A stretch of DNA of 64,000 nt from Macrostomum hystrix (lineage: Eukaryota; Platyhelminthes; Macrostomidae), in assembly GCA_950097015.1 (NCBI GenBank), contig CATNEN010000030.1:310001-374000 (forward strand). Direction: 5' to 3'. Positions within the stretch are counted from its first letter, which is position 1, and every line of letters starts with the position of its first letter. Of this stretch, positions 25,301-35,886 are shown piece by piece. The notes below the pieces were generated by a model. That model ran no database searches and was not told where the DNA came from. It was given only the letters and a program-made list of their open reading frames with translations. Made by a program: the position numbers and the translations under genes.

Positions 25301-28300
25301 AGGCATGTGTTAAGAATCTGGGATCAGCGGGCGGGCATGCTGGGTTACGCAGTCACGCCTCGGCCTGGCCTAATTGCTTGAGAAGCCAGTGCGGAAGGAT
25401 AATAATAGGAAACGGGTGGAAGATATTAGGAACACGGAAGATGGGATCAGACGGGTGCTAGCGGAAGAGACCGCTCCAACCCAGAAGAGTGATAGGCAGA
25501 CTGGGGGAGAGAGATAGACAGACTGGGGGAGAGTGATAGGCAGACTGGGGGAGAGTGATAGACAGACTGGGGGAGAGAGATAGACAGACTGGGGGAGAGT
25601 GATAGGCAGACTGGAGGAGAGTGATAGGCAGACTGGGGGAGAGTGATAGGCAGACTGGGGGAGAGAGATAGATAGACTGGGGGAGATTGGGAAGAGGAGT
25701 TGACGAACTCGGGGGGAGATAGGGGAGACGATGTGACCATTGGGGGGAGATGGGGGAGAGGACGAGAGGCACTGGGGGGAGATCAGGGAGAGGACGAGAG
25801 GCACTGGGGGGAGATCGGGAGAGGACGAGAGGCACTGGGGGAGATCGGGAGAGGACGAGAGGCACTGGGGGGAGATATGGGAGGGGAGGTAACACACGGG
25901 GGGAGATTGGGGAGGGAGACAGACTGGGGAGGAATAGAGTCGTTGAGGCTGGGCAAAATTTTCTTTCTGTGTTTCCTCAACAGCTCATGTCGGATAGTGG
26001 GATTTGGTGGAGCTGCATTGGGAGGAGCTGCAGTAGCAGCAAAGGCTGGTCTAATGTAGCAGATCAAAATCATCAGGGGGAGAGAAATATCAAAACACAT
26101 TCCATTGAGGAGAAGTAAACAGACGAGAAAGTGCCTCACAATAGTCATGATGAGGATTTCGCATCTCTAATGGATTGGAGGAACGGGATATTTATAGTTT
26201 AGAAAGGTGATTAAGGATATGGGGAAAATCCTGTTTAATAAAAAGCTGGAAAACTATTTACAATGGCTCAGAAGTTGGCGATAGGGAAATTATTCTATCT
26301 AAAAGATTGCTCGAGTGAATGCCTAGCCCCATCATCTGTTCTCAATCACTTGCAATTCTAAATTCTCTACTCGGACCCCAATATCCAGGCACACGCCAGG
26401 CAGTCGCTGGCTTTAGGAAATGCCAGTCTCTCTGCATCCCTCGCGGTGTTCCAGGCGCACTTTTGAGCTTAACTCCCTGAGCCAGCTGGGTGCAGCTCTT
26501 CTTTCTCGATATTTTCCCCCATTTTTTAGTACAATGGCCAATCATTTTAATGGCAGGCTTGGCACAGTTAAAAGGCCGGTTGTTATATTTAGTCTTTTGT
26601 TTAATCTGCTTGGTCTGGTCACAGGGTGGCTCCGGGATCCCTCTATTAAGGATTAAAGGAGTTGTGCCGATGACCCCCAGTAAATCAAACCCGGTCAAGT
26701 CTATCACACCCCGGTCAAGTCTCTCACACCCTGGTCAAGTCTCTCACACCCTGGTCAAGTCTCTCACACCCTGGTCAAGTCTCTCACACCCTGGTCAAGT
26801 CTCTCACACCCTGGTCAAGTCTCTCACACCCTGGTCAAGTCTCTCACACCCCGGTCAAGTCTCTCACACCCTGGTCAAGTCTCTCACACCCTGGTCAAGT
26901 CTCTCACACCCCGGTCAAGTCTATCACACCCTGGTCAAGTCTCTCACACCCTGGTCAAGTCTCTCACACCCTGGTCAAGTCTCTCACACCCTGGTCAAGT
27001 CTGTCACACCCTGGTCAAGTCTCTCACACCCTGGTCAAGTCTCTCACACCCTGGTCAAGTCTCTCACACCCTGGTCAAGTCTCTCACACCCTGGTCAAGT
27101 CTCTCACACCCTGGTCAAGTCTCTCACACCCTGGTCAAGTCTCTCACACCCTGGTCAAGTCTCTCACACCCTGGTCAAGTCTCTCACACCCTGGTCAAGT
27201 CTCTCACACCCTGGTCAAGTCTCTCACACCCTGGTCAAGTCTCTCACACCCTGGTCAAGTCTCTCACACCCTGGTCAAGTCTCTCACACCCTGGTCAAGT
27301 CTCTCACACCCTGGTCAAGTCTCTCACACCCTGGTCAAGTCTCTCACACCCTGGTCAAGTCTCTCACACCCTGGTCAAGTCTCTCACACCCTGGTCAAGT
27401 CTCTCACACCCTGGTCAAGTCTCTCACATCCTGGTCAAGTCTCTCACACCCTGGTCAAGTCTCTCACACCCTGGTCAAGTCAGGGCCAAACACATTTTCT
27501 GCTTTTCTCTCTTCACACTCTGTAGATATTTTAGGCTAGAGAACTCAGACTTCGCACCGTAGCGATAAGTTAAAAGCCCTCCAGCGCTCCGGATTAAGCC
27601 CATGGGGGCCAGGAGCTATAATCCCCAGTTGAAGTATCAGGCAATTATTCAGAATTTGCTGCAATAATCTTAGCAAATTCGCAAATCCTTAGTTCCCATT
27701 AGGGATAAATTTAACGTTTTCCATCTCAGGCTTTTGTGCACTTCCACTGTGAAATTAAAATAAATTTGACATTCAGTGGCACAGGTTTATGATTAGCCAA
27801 TTTTTTTGCAAAAAGTTCAGCATCACTGTTAAAAATAAGCCATGTCGATCAGCGTACAAACCCGTTAAACCACTGCCCTAACATCTCTACACCTGATGCC
27901 CACATCACTAAACCTGATACCCACATCACTAAACCTGATACCCACATCACTAAACCTGATACCCACATCACTAAACCTGATGCCCACATCACTAAACCTG
28001 ATACCCACATCACTAAACCTGATACCCACATCACTAAACCTGATACCCACATCACTAAACCTGATACCCACATCACTAAACCTGATACCCACATCACTAA
28101 ACCTGATACCCACATCACTACACCTGTCATCACACCACCCACACTCACATCGAACACGAAGGTCTCGTTGATGTCCGGGTTGTTGGTATTTTTGCGCACC
28201 TTGGTCTGCCAGGTCCTGTTGCACAATGGCGGCAATTCCACACTGACAAAGGCAGAGCAGTCCGTGCTGGTGAATCGCCTGGCCTTGTTGTACAGGTTGC

Positions 28301-28541
28301 GCGCTTTGAACACGCTCACCTCCAGCTTGTTTTCGCCCGGCAGATATCGAACCCGGAACCAGATCCGGCCAATGTGCTCCTCCGTCACTTCGTAGTACTC
28401 GTCCTGGTCGAAGTTCAGGTACAGTGTCGGATCCACGTGGCCAATCTCCTTGTTGCTGAGGCGCTGGCTAAGAGGTCGCTTGCAAACCGGGATGACAAAT
28501 GGCACATCCGCCTGCTGCTGCTGCTGCTGACCGCTCGACAT
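16380..28541 (-). CDS. Tandem C2-domain protein, synaptotagmin-like, no TM (3 exons)
   Basis: Minus-strand exons 28541-28149, 19484-19187 and 16756-16380 join in phase (0 then 1) to 355 residues. The N-terminus is Gln-rich (SSGQQQQQQ) with no signal peptide or membrane span. C2A runs from about residue 62 (RIWFRVRYLPGENKLEVSV) across the first junction, where ETFVFD joins VDRSYLKKCCLHFVAID. C2B runs from about 215 (ITLSYYEMLERLVVTVNEV) to the end, with a synaptotagmin-like terminal Trp motif (SAWLGIVPID). The acidic residues of the calcium loops are mostly missing: C2A keeps only scattered Asp and C2B loop 3 reads VYSGNRRR. This suggests calcium-independent membrane or protein binding, by analogy with Syt and Doc2 relatives. 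The family assignment within C2 proteins is open. Confidence 0.86.
16757..19186. repeat. C2-gene intron 2 with two minisatellites
   Basis: 17,295-17,850 holds about 16 copies of a 34-bp unit containing CAGAGTGTCACTGCAATCCG. 18,245-18,985 holds about 21 copies of a 33-35-bp unit containing GGGATCTAGCCACC and GGAAATCTACT. The last copies of the second array drift to 35 bp and become irregular. The rest (16.8-17.3 and 17.9-18.2 kb) shows nothing I recognise. Confidence 0.93.
19500..19885. repeat. 47-bp minisatellite
   Basis: About eight copies of a 47-bp unit containing GTGTGAAATTAGCTGGGGTA and GGGTGTTGCTGAAG. It starts only about 16 bases inside C2 intron 1, next to the acceptor of exon 2. Confidence 0.93.
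20357..21103 (+). pseudogene. Non-LTR retrotransposon remnant with RNase H domain
   Basis: Frame 20575-21100 (no ATG) encodes a ribonuclease H domain of the kind found downstream of reverse transcriptase in LINEs. It shows YTDGSLKDGLAGFGV, STVTELNA, IHSDSQAALQAL and LSWIPGHAGFPENELADTLA. The Asp-Glu-Asp-Asp catalytic set and the GHAG histidine are all visible. The helix after TELNA is shortened, which suggests a deletion. A separate upstream frame (about 20,370-20,510, PLDIFVRRGAAKQRVGSLMP) resembles the linker that precedes RNase H. Reverse transcriptase and endonuclease are absent, so this is a dead 3' fragment inside C2 intron 1. Confidence 0.85.
21112..21172 (-). mobile_element. Dispersed repeat D2 fragment
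   Basis: Matches the D2 body (minus strand GGTACCTGCATTACTTGGGGG). It abuts the RNase H fossil but points the opposite way. Confidence 0.5.
21555..22135. repeat. 15-bp minisatellite
   Basis: About 39 copies of CTCAGTCACTCTCAC, with CTCAACTCAG and CACGTCAG variants. A longer block (CTCCCTTCTTTAGTCACTCC) occurs twice (near 21,583 and 21,733), so larger segments have also been duplicated. Confidence 0.96.
22304..22331. repeat. (CA)n microsatellite
   Basis: A short run of CA dinucleotides within C2 intron 1. Confidence 0.9.
22690..24945. repeat. G-rich 23/24-bp minisatellite, ~95 copies
   Basis: 2.25 kb of the unit GGGATTGGGAATGGGCGAGA plus ATCA, or a 23-bp form with GGGGGG in place of GGGCGAG. 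Each unit carries three G-triplets separated by three bases, so the array is dense in potential G-quadruplex motifs on the plus strand. That strand is the template strand of the C2 gene. All three plus frames stay open for hundreds of codons, which is an artefact of composition. Confidence 0.97.
25490..25900. repeat. Two adjacent G-rich minisatellites
   Basis: 25,490-25,690 has about nine copies of a 22-bp unit containing GATAGGCAGACTGGGGGAGA. 25,740-25,900 has about four copies of a roughly 30-bp unit containing GGCACTGGGGGGAGATC and GAGAGGACGAGA. The shared GGGGGAGA core suggests a common origin. Confidence 0.9.
26690..27480. repeat. Highly homogeneous 20-bp minisatellite
   Basis: About 39 copies of CTCTCACACCCTGGTCAAGT in strict 20-bp register with only a handful of substitutions. 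This is one of the least diverged long arrays in the window. The 349-codon frame here is an artefact. Confidence 0.97.
27885..28125. repeat. 21-bp minisatellite beside the exon 1 donor
   Basis: About 11 copies of a 21-bp unit containing CACATCACTAAACCTGATAC. The array begins about 25 bases inside C2 intron 1, so it runs almost up to the splice donor of exon 1. Confidence 0.96.
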
Positions 28542-28627
28542 GCGAATCTTTAGAAATTGTCAAACGATTTGAAATCTGACAAACAAGCTCATTCCCGGCT
28601 TACTGGCGAGTCTGTTCGGGTTCACTC

Positions 28628-28636
28628 CTATTTATT
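28628..28636 (-). promoter_or_regulatory. TATA-like element of the C2 gene
   Basis: Minus strand AATAAATAG about 90 bases upstream of the ATG at 28541. The spacing resembles the TATA box of the GTPase gene (99 bases). Confidence 0.35.
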
Positions 28637-31406
28637 CGGGGCTGAACGAGGTACTGAGAGGCTGCAGGGCCAGGTGGAGGGGTGGTGAGTGGCCCAGGCT
28701 GCTAGCCAATGGCGCCTTAGAGCTCCGCATTTAGTCGCCCCTTCTGTCCCTGATTTAGTACAGTTTTAATCATCTGGAGAGGCCCAACCATCCAAATCCC
28801 AATGGCTCGTTGAGGAACAATATTTGTGCGCTGTCAACCTCCTCCACCTGTCAAGGTGTGCTCCAGATTGCAATTTAAGTTTGCTGACTGCAGCCAGGAA
28901 GTGAAGTTGATGGCATTCTTTCTCTGTCTCTACGTGATCTCGCCCCGACAAGCAGCCCTTACAATAGCCGAACTACTATTCTTAACTATTATGTTTGCGA
29001 GACAAAAGCTTCTTGTCAACCCCGGCTCGCTCCAATCAACAGCATGCGGATGTGCGCGCTTGCTTCTGTTCTATACCTGAGTTTAGCTCGGAATCGACCG
29101 ATTTAAACTGATGGGATACATACTCTGTTAATGGGATTGAGAATAGAGAGAGAGGGTTGCTGAGAATAGAGAGAGGGTTGTTGAGAATAGAGAGAGGGTT
29201 GTTGAGAATAGAGAGAGAAATTGAGAATAGAGAGAGGGTTGTTGAGAATAGAGAGAGAAATTGAGAATAGAGAGAGGTTGTTGAGAATAGAGAGAGAGGG
29301 ATTGAGAATAGAGAGAGAGGGATTGAGAATAGAGAGAGTGGGATTGAGAATAGAGAGAGAGGGATTGAGAATAGAGAGAGAGGGATTGAGAATAGAGAGA
29401 GAGGGATTGAGAAGAGAGAGAGAGGGTTGTTGAGAATAGAGAGAGAGGGATTGAGAAGAGAGAGAGAGGGTTGTTGAGAATAGTGAGACGGTATGCGTTA
29501 TTGAGAACAGCACAGACTTATGAAAAACAGGAGTAAAATTCAGTTAGAGTAGATTCGCTTAGCAGGTGGATAAAAATAGATTTCTCTTCTAAAGAGAGGT
29601 GAAAAACAAAAGGATGTATTTAAGCGAAAAAATATTTTACTCGTTCAAATATCTACTTTAGGAAGCACAACTCACTGCTGCCTGCGTCAATAGATGCTTT
29701 TTTGATGCACCGACCATTGTTTTGCTCAGCTATTAGCATTGTCAATTTGCACTTCCGCTAGCTAGGGATTAGATTGGAGATTAGCTAGGTTCAGCTAATC
29801 TGATTGTAAGCCACTTTACAATGCTGTAAATTTGCTGCGAGCTACTTCAACGGAGGAAATTAATCCCTGCAGTTTCACCGAATGAATGTTTACAGCACTG
29901 AAATAGTTGGAAACTAGCTTTAGTCGACTCAGATTTGGCTCGAATTTCGGCTCAGCACTTGCTAACTTATTTCCCGGAATTTCATTAGTTTGAATGAGAT
30001 CTTCAACAATTCTAGCACTAAAGAGTTGGCTGACTTGAATATGTTTAGGAGTTTTCAAAAACCATTCGTTTACGTACCCGCTAAATACAACTTGCAAAGA
30101 AATACAACTTGCATTAAAAGACTCACATTAAATGCACATTTCTTAAAGACTCTCATCCTTAATGGACATTTCTGATAGACTCTCATCCTTAATGGACATT
30201 TCTGATAGACTCTCATCCTTAATGGACAACTCCGATATACTCTCACACTTAATGGACATTTCTAATAGACTCTCACATTTCATGGACAGTTCAGATAGAC
30301 TCTCACACTTAATGGACATTTCTGATAGACTCTCACACTTAATGGACATTTCTAATAGACTCTCACACTTAATGGACATTTCTGATAGACTCTCATACTT
30401 AATGGACATTTCTGATAGACTCTCACACTTAATGGACAGTTCAGAGACTCTCACATTTAATGGACAGTTCAGATAGACTCTCACATTTCATGGACAGTTC
30501 AGATAGACTCTCACACTTAATGGACATTTCTGATAGACTCTCACATTTAATGGACAGTTCAGATAGACTCTCACACTTAATGGACATTTCTGATAGACTC
30601 TCATACTTAATGGACATTTCAGATAGACTCTCACATTTAATGGACAGTTCAGATAGACTCTCACACTTAATGGACAGTTCAGATAGACTCTCACACTTAA
30701 TGGACATTTCTGATAGACTCTCACACTTAATGGACATTTCTGATAGACTCTCACACTTAATGGACATTTCTGATAGACTCTCATCCTTAATGGACAACTC
30801 CGATATACTCTCACACTTAATGGACATTTCTGATAGACTTTCACACTTAATGGATATTTCTGATAGACTCTCATCCTTAATGGACATTTTTGATAGACTC
30901 TCATCCTTAATGGACAACTCCGATATACTCTCACACTTAATGGACATTTCAGATAGACTCTCACACTTAATGGACATTTCAGATAGACTCTCACATTTAA
31001 TGGACAGTTCAGATAGACTCTCACACTTAATGGACATTTCTGAGACTCTCACACTTAATGGACATTTTTGATAGACTCTCATCCTTAATGGACAACTCCG
31101 ATATACTCTCACACTTCTCGAAACAACGGAAAACGAACAGTTCTTGACAATTTTCTGCTCGAAATCAACAGCAATATCATTTTGTCTAAATCGCTTTACG
31201 ATTCCGCGTGTCTATGATAATTAAATAGCAAGTTTTCAGCCTTGCATACGGTCATTTGGTTTTGACCATAGACATCATCCCTAAGCTGGCTGAAAACAAT
31301 TTATACAAAAGGCATCAGTTTCGTCACAGTCAGCTTGTTAATTGTTAGCTTAATCAGTGAATTAGGCTGCAGTGTAATCTCATCTCGGCTTGAAAAACCG
31401 TTAAAA
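28637..31406. repeat. Intergenic region with two minisatellites
   Basis: 29,125-29,490 holds a purine-rich array of about 21-bp units (TTGAGAATAGAGAGAGAGGG). 30,135-31,112 holds about 32 copies of a 30-bp unit containing GACTCTCACACTTAATGGAC and ATTTCTGATA. 28.7-29.1, 29.5-30.1 and 31.1-31.4 kb show nothing I recognise. Confidence 0.93.
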
Positions 31407-33864
31407 ATGTCCGGTAGAAGCCTACCAGAGCACTGCTCAAAGTCCGGCCCGGCCTTCTGTGCCTGGCAGTTTCCCAATGTCTCCATGTCCGCTGCAACCG
31501 ACGCTAAGACCCACTCAGAGCGATGGAGCATGCATCCTGGATTCTTGGATCCATTTCATGTTGTGTACCAGTGCGTCAAGCGACTGAAGGCTGCCACATA
31601 CGTCAATGTGAAGTACGCCAGTAGGTTCCGCTCTACAGAGGCCAGGGACCAGGAGCCGGACAAATCTCAGCTGTGCCTTGGACTCGTGATCTACCTAGCC
31701 AAATTAGTACCGGACCAGCAGGTGAGTTACAAGACGCAATCACAGCGAACTACTTAATAAACTGTACAATAAATAGGCAGATAATTAGAACGAAATGGAT
31801 TAATGATGTTAGTCTCAAAAGACAAAATGTATCTAAGAATCTACCTGAAAACCTTGGCTGACAATCTACTAATACCAGAAATCTTGCAAAGGTTTCTAGT
31901 TGCAATGCTTCATAAAAACCTAATCTTATTAGATATTTTTAGCAGCTTGATTAGCAGTGTGTTTCTGAACAGGCTTCACGCATTCTACAGGGAGGAAAAT
32001 TTAATTTCCCTAATCAGATGTCCTTTAATGCGGATTAGACCAACCTGAGTCGTCGCAGCATTCACTAAATTTGTGTGATCAGTGCGAGACTGTGAGGTCG
32101 TTCTCGTTGCTGCTGGGAGTTGATTACAAAGATTACTAACCACCGGCTTTCAATTTTCGCCTCTGTTGTAACTTTTACTTTTTTTTAAGCTGAATACTCA
32201 AACAGTTCAGAAAATCATTGTTAGTGTTCTAGACATAAATGCTACTAATATATTAATTCACAGCTTATACATATTATTGTGTGAAAATACGACAAATATT
32301 ATGAGCATGGGTATAACAATGAGTATTTTTCTGTGGACACGGATGCATGATTCAATGCAGCAAGGAGGCCATTTTACATGCTAATTCCGCTGACCCATTA
32401 CACAGGTGTGCATGTCCCTCTTCTGCCCTGGCTTTTTCATCGTCAGGCAGATAATTTAATGTCATGTAATTGTACGACAAGCCCCAAAGCCTTCTCTCCG
32501 TGGCTGCGTCCCAAATCAATATGACCTTGCCACGGAATCGAGCTCAGGGATATCAGGTGCAATAATCAAATACGCCACTCACCCCATGATCGTAGTCTGT
32601 TCTCGAAAAATTAATTCTGCTTCGATTAGAGCTCCAGACTTCTGACCGAGAGGTCGGGAGTTCGAATCGCAGGCTGAAAGAAACTTTTTGTGCTGTGATA
32701 AAGAAACTTACCCAGCAGCCTGAGTTCACCCCACTATAAAAAGGTAGCAGCATTAGCTAGGTAAAATTGCAACTTTTAGTGCATCAGTGCATGAGGGGGA
32801 GAATCAGTGCATGAATAAGGTTGTACAAGACTTCCTGTCCGAGCTGAAGTCTGGAATCATAATCTACGTGGTTGATGGAAAGGAGGGCTACAAGCCGAAT
32901 CCGGTAATTTAAAAGAAAAATTTCTTTGCATTTTCTACTTCATCTGGGTTAGGTGCCATTCACATTCATCCGCCTACTTATATTGTTTGCCAATGTTTTG
33001 CAGGTTAACTACGACGTCAAGGAGCACATCAAGAATGGATCGTCCGAGAATGTGACGGCTGTGATTCAAAATTACCCCCGCCTAGAGCAGGTGTTGCTAT
33101 TCCTTCTAAAATACCTGAAGGAGCGCGGCCCGTTGATGAAGTTTAAATACAACTCCACCAGCCTGCTGAACGAGGTGACAGCCAATCCGCGCTACATGGT
33201 TTCGACCTTTCTCACCACCCTCAGCGAGTTCGAATTGGAATTTCACGCTGCTGTTGTGATTGGCGAGTATCTCAACTTTGTCCTGTACGTGGCCTACGCG
33301 CACGATCTGTTCTGGATGAAGGAGCTGCTTTCCGAAATCTGGGCGCCATTGTTAATCGACTTTGTGAACGTCGGCGACCGACTGGCCGACAATCTGACTG
33401 AGATGCAGAAGGCCAGCAAGCAGCGGCTCATGATGCAGCGCATGATTGATACCCTGCCTTGGGAGAAGCTGAAAAGCCAGGAGAACATGAAGGTCACGGT
33501 CAATCCGCAGGTTAATGATTCCTATTTGAAGCGCAGGGCGGCAGAGGCGGCCAGGCAGATGCAGCGCCTGACAGTTAAACCGGTGCACCAGCCGACGCTT
33601 CTATCTGTCGGCGGTGGCATTGTGAAACTGCTTGGCAACTTGGAAACCAAAGGACCGAAGATTATCGGTGACGATCCGGTAGCAATGGCCGCACGCGATG
33701 CCGAAGAGATTGAGAAGAAGAAGCGCGAAGGGGAGATGCAGAAGCGAAATGCGATGGAGGAAGATAATCGGGACTATTGCAGCGAGTACGGCTACAGCCA
33801 GGATTTTCGGGAGAAGCACGCGCCACACGGCATGTGCAAGCCTGGCTGTGACGCCAGCCTCTGA
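31407..33864 (+). CDS. Uncharacterised 391-residue protein (2 exons)
   Basis: Exons 31407-31721 and 33004-33864 join in phase 0 (CAG|GTGAGT to TTTGCAG|GTT). ATG 31407 (AAAAATGTC) is the first ATG in frame. I recognise no named domain. Residues 1-105 are rather Cys-rich for an intracellular protein (PEHCSKSGPAFCAW). The middle is predicted helical with LLFLLKYLKERGPL and VIGEYLNFVLYVAYAHDLFW. The C-terminus is a charged helix (EEIEKKKREGEMQKRN) followed by a Cys- and Gly-bearing tail (HAPHGMCKPGCDASL). There is no signal peptide. The intron contains a SINE copy, a tRNA-like fragment and a 120-bp copy of the neighbouring GTPase gene. The codon pattern and clean splice sites support a real gene. 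Confidence 0.75.
32350..32575 (-). mobile_element. SINE family 1 copy
   Basis: Minus-strand order: degenerate tRNA-like head (GAGCTCGATTCCGTGGC at about 32,530), body with GAAGGCTTTGGGGCTTGTCG, then GACGATGAAAAAGCCAGGGC. It is diverged from the 54.0 and 61.3 kb copies. Confidence 0.65.
32610..32685 (+). mobile_element. tRNA-like fragment (Arg-TCT-like anticodon arm)
   Basis: CCAGACTTCTGACCGAGAGG followed by GTTCGAATCGC looks like an anticodon arm, variable loop and B-box. No matching acceptor or D arm is seen, so a SINE head or tRNA pseudogene is more likely than a tRNA gene. Confidence 0.45.
32793..32909 (+). pseudogene. Duplicated shard of the GTPase exon 1/intron 1 boundary
   Basis: Nearly identical to 36,479-36,596. 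It covers the codons for GENQCMNKVVQDFL..KSGIIIYVVDGKEGYKPNP and the donor CCG|GTAATTT. I see one clear substitution (TGTGCGAG to TGTCCGAG) and a divergent edge. ATCAGTGCATGA is doubled at its left end (32,782-32,813). See the findings for whether it could be exonised. Confidence 0.85.
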
Positions 33865-35787
33865 GGCTGAGGCAACGGAAAAAATTAAGGACGAAAAACT
33901 AGCAAGAACCATGTGTTGCATTAGATTAGTTTTTGCGCTGTCCTCTACTTCACCGATGATTGTTTAATTTTGACGGATCTGGTTTACCTACTGCAATTAC
34001 CTTGAAAGATGCACTAGAATCGGTTGAAGGATGGCGAGGATGAGGATGGCGCAAAATTAAGGTCCTAAAATGAAGTATTCAGTTAGACTTACTAGTTCTC
34101 ATGAAGGCTCATATTAGAGTTGGCCCGTTGGGACACCGACGTCATGACTGTCTGTCGCACAGCACACTATTCTGAGCCAAATGGCTTGATTATCCTTCTT
34201 TATGTTTTGCAACATCTTTCAGTTTAAATGAGTGAAACTGTGCGACATGTGGCTACCCCGTATATAATTTAATTTAGTATATTAGTAAATTAGTATATAA
34301 TTTCCCCCTCCCAATGTCAGTGCTTTTCGGTAGAGATAGTATTAAGGACTACCCCTCGGTTGCCGCTTTTTGGTAAAAGTGAAAAATCTGCTGCCATATT
34401 TTTCCACCCATTTTTTGGTGGACTAATGCTTCTTTTCAACTCTTAGCTCGCACGCATGTGTGAGCTGTCTCTACAAGCACAAACACATTTAGATACTTTA
34501 TTTATGTTTAGCTGTAGCTAGACGATGGTTACTTAGTATTAGCATTCATACTTCGGCAAAAAGTCACTTCGTTAATATACAATTTTAGCTCGCCAGTAGT
34601 TTAGCTTCGCAAGATAAATATTGCTCCTGGTTCTCTGTTTTTTCTTCAATGTCTTTTTATTCGAAAGATCCAGAAATCTTTCAGATTGTGCAAGACAAAC
34701 TACTCTAGTTCAATGTAGCTGTTTGCACAGGAGAGAAAATGAATTAACGGCAAACAGACGAGACAGAAGTTCATATATTTGTTTGCCGATCTAATCCAAG
34801 GCCTCTTAAAAGTTTAGTAACTGTATCTATTAGTCAGCTATTTTTATGCGATTAAAGAATACAAAGTGAAGTGGCCTAAGCAAGGGAATCAACGAAAGTC
34901 GGCTAAAACGGCCCTAATAAGGGATCGAACACATCAGAACCCAGAATAACAAAAAAATACGGACAGCACCTGACATTTGGTGATATTCAAATTAAGTTTG
35001 TATGATGTTGAAATTTGAATTGCAGTATGCTGAAACTGCAGTTTACAGATCCCTCTGACTTCGACCGGATTGGGATTTCAGTAAAAGGGAGATGAAATTA
35101 AGTGAATTCAGAGTTTCACTAAACTAATACTTTATAGATTTTAATAAGTTTGACGAAACTAAAGTGCAACTCCTTGTTTCTCACAGCTTTTTGAACGTAT
35201 ATACCCATCTCTATTTGCGCACCAAAAAGCACAGTACACGAATGATCACATGTATTAGGATACAGTAATTTATAATTTCAACATTTTGCTACTGATTAAT
35301 TTACTTTTGATTTACCCTGCTTAACAGCATGTTCAGAAAGTTGCATCCGGGAAAGCTTCTACGTTTAGCTTTACACAGCAATTATAGTTTCGATAAGTAT
35401 TTATGGTTGCCAAACACAATCTTATGTACTCGGTGCGCAGCAGTGTAATGCAAAACGAGAGTGAATTGTGCTCCGCGAATGTGGCATTGTGCACACACCC
35501 ATGCACTAGACACAACTTCTTTCTGCAACCGAATGCTGCACAAGCGCTGCTGGACTGGGAAGGGTGCCAAAAGAATGCTAGTAAAGAGAAGTCCTGCAGC
35601 CTATACCCCTTAAAGGCTGTACAGTTGAGTGTACATTCGGCCGCGCGCTTCTCTAGCCCGACATTATCTGTCCGGGGAAGGGGGCAGCCTGCACCCCCCA
35701 TTCGTGCCCTCAACACCTACACAGAACTTAAATTTGGTCCATTTAGACAGTTGACTGCCAGCCAGTTGTTGTCAGTCCGAGGCTGCT
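33865..35787. other. Intergenic region upstream of the GTPase gene
   Basis: AT-rich. A fragment at about 34,800-34,940 resembles the degenerate repeat in the bark intron at 2.7-3.1 kb (AAAACGGCCCTAATAAGGG). The 129-codon frame at 35,403 has no domain, no splice support and a reverse-strand competitor, so I do not call it. Confidence 0.6.
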
Positions 35788-35794
35788 TATAAAA
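35788..35794 (+). promoter_or_regulatory. TATA box of the GTPase gene
   Basis: TATAAAA, 99 bases upstream of the ATG, in otherwise GC-richer sequence. This predicts transcription start near 35,818. Confidence 0.6.
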
Positions 35795-35886
35795 CTTCTT
35801 CACTAAGCACCAAACGAGACAGCGTATTTAGTTATTCGCATCCGCTTCAATCCTGCGCGGCTCTCACACGGCTGAGAAACCGAGCT

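Larger units (their letters stand above)
31722..33003. other. Intron with SINE, tRNA-like fragment and GTPase exon copy
   Basis: Contains a minus-oriented SINE family 1 copy (about 32,350-32,575), a plus-strand tRNA-like segment, and a duplicated piece of the dynamin-like GTPase gene (32,793-32,909). The first 600 bases are AT-rich with nothing I recognise. Confidence 0.7.

Noticed and set aside
30141-31112. CRISPR-like regular 30-bp repeats
   Set aside because: The units are contiguous with no unique spacers, and the context is animal intergenic DNA.
35403-35792. 129-codon plus-strand ORF upstream of the GTPase
   Set aside because: No domain or start context. It overlaps a similar-length reverse frame and runs into the GTPase core promoter.
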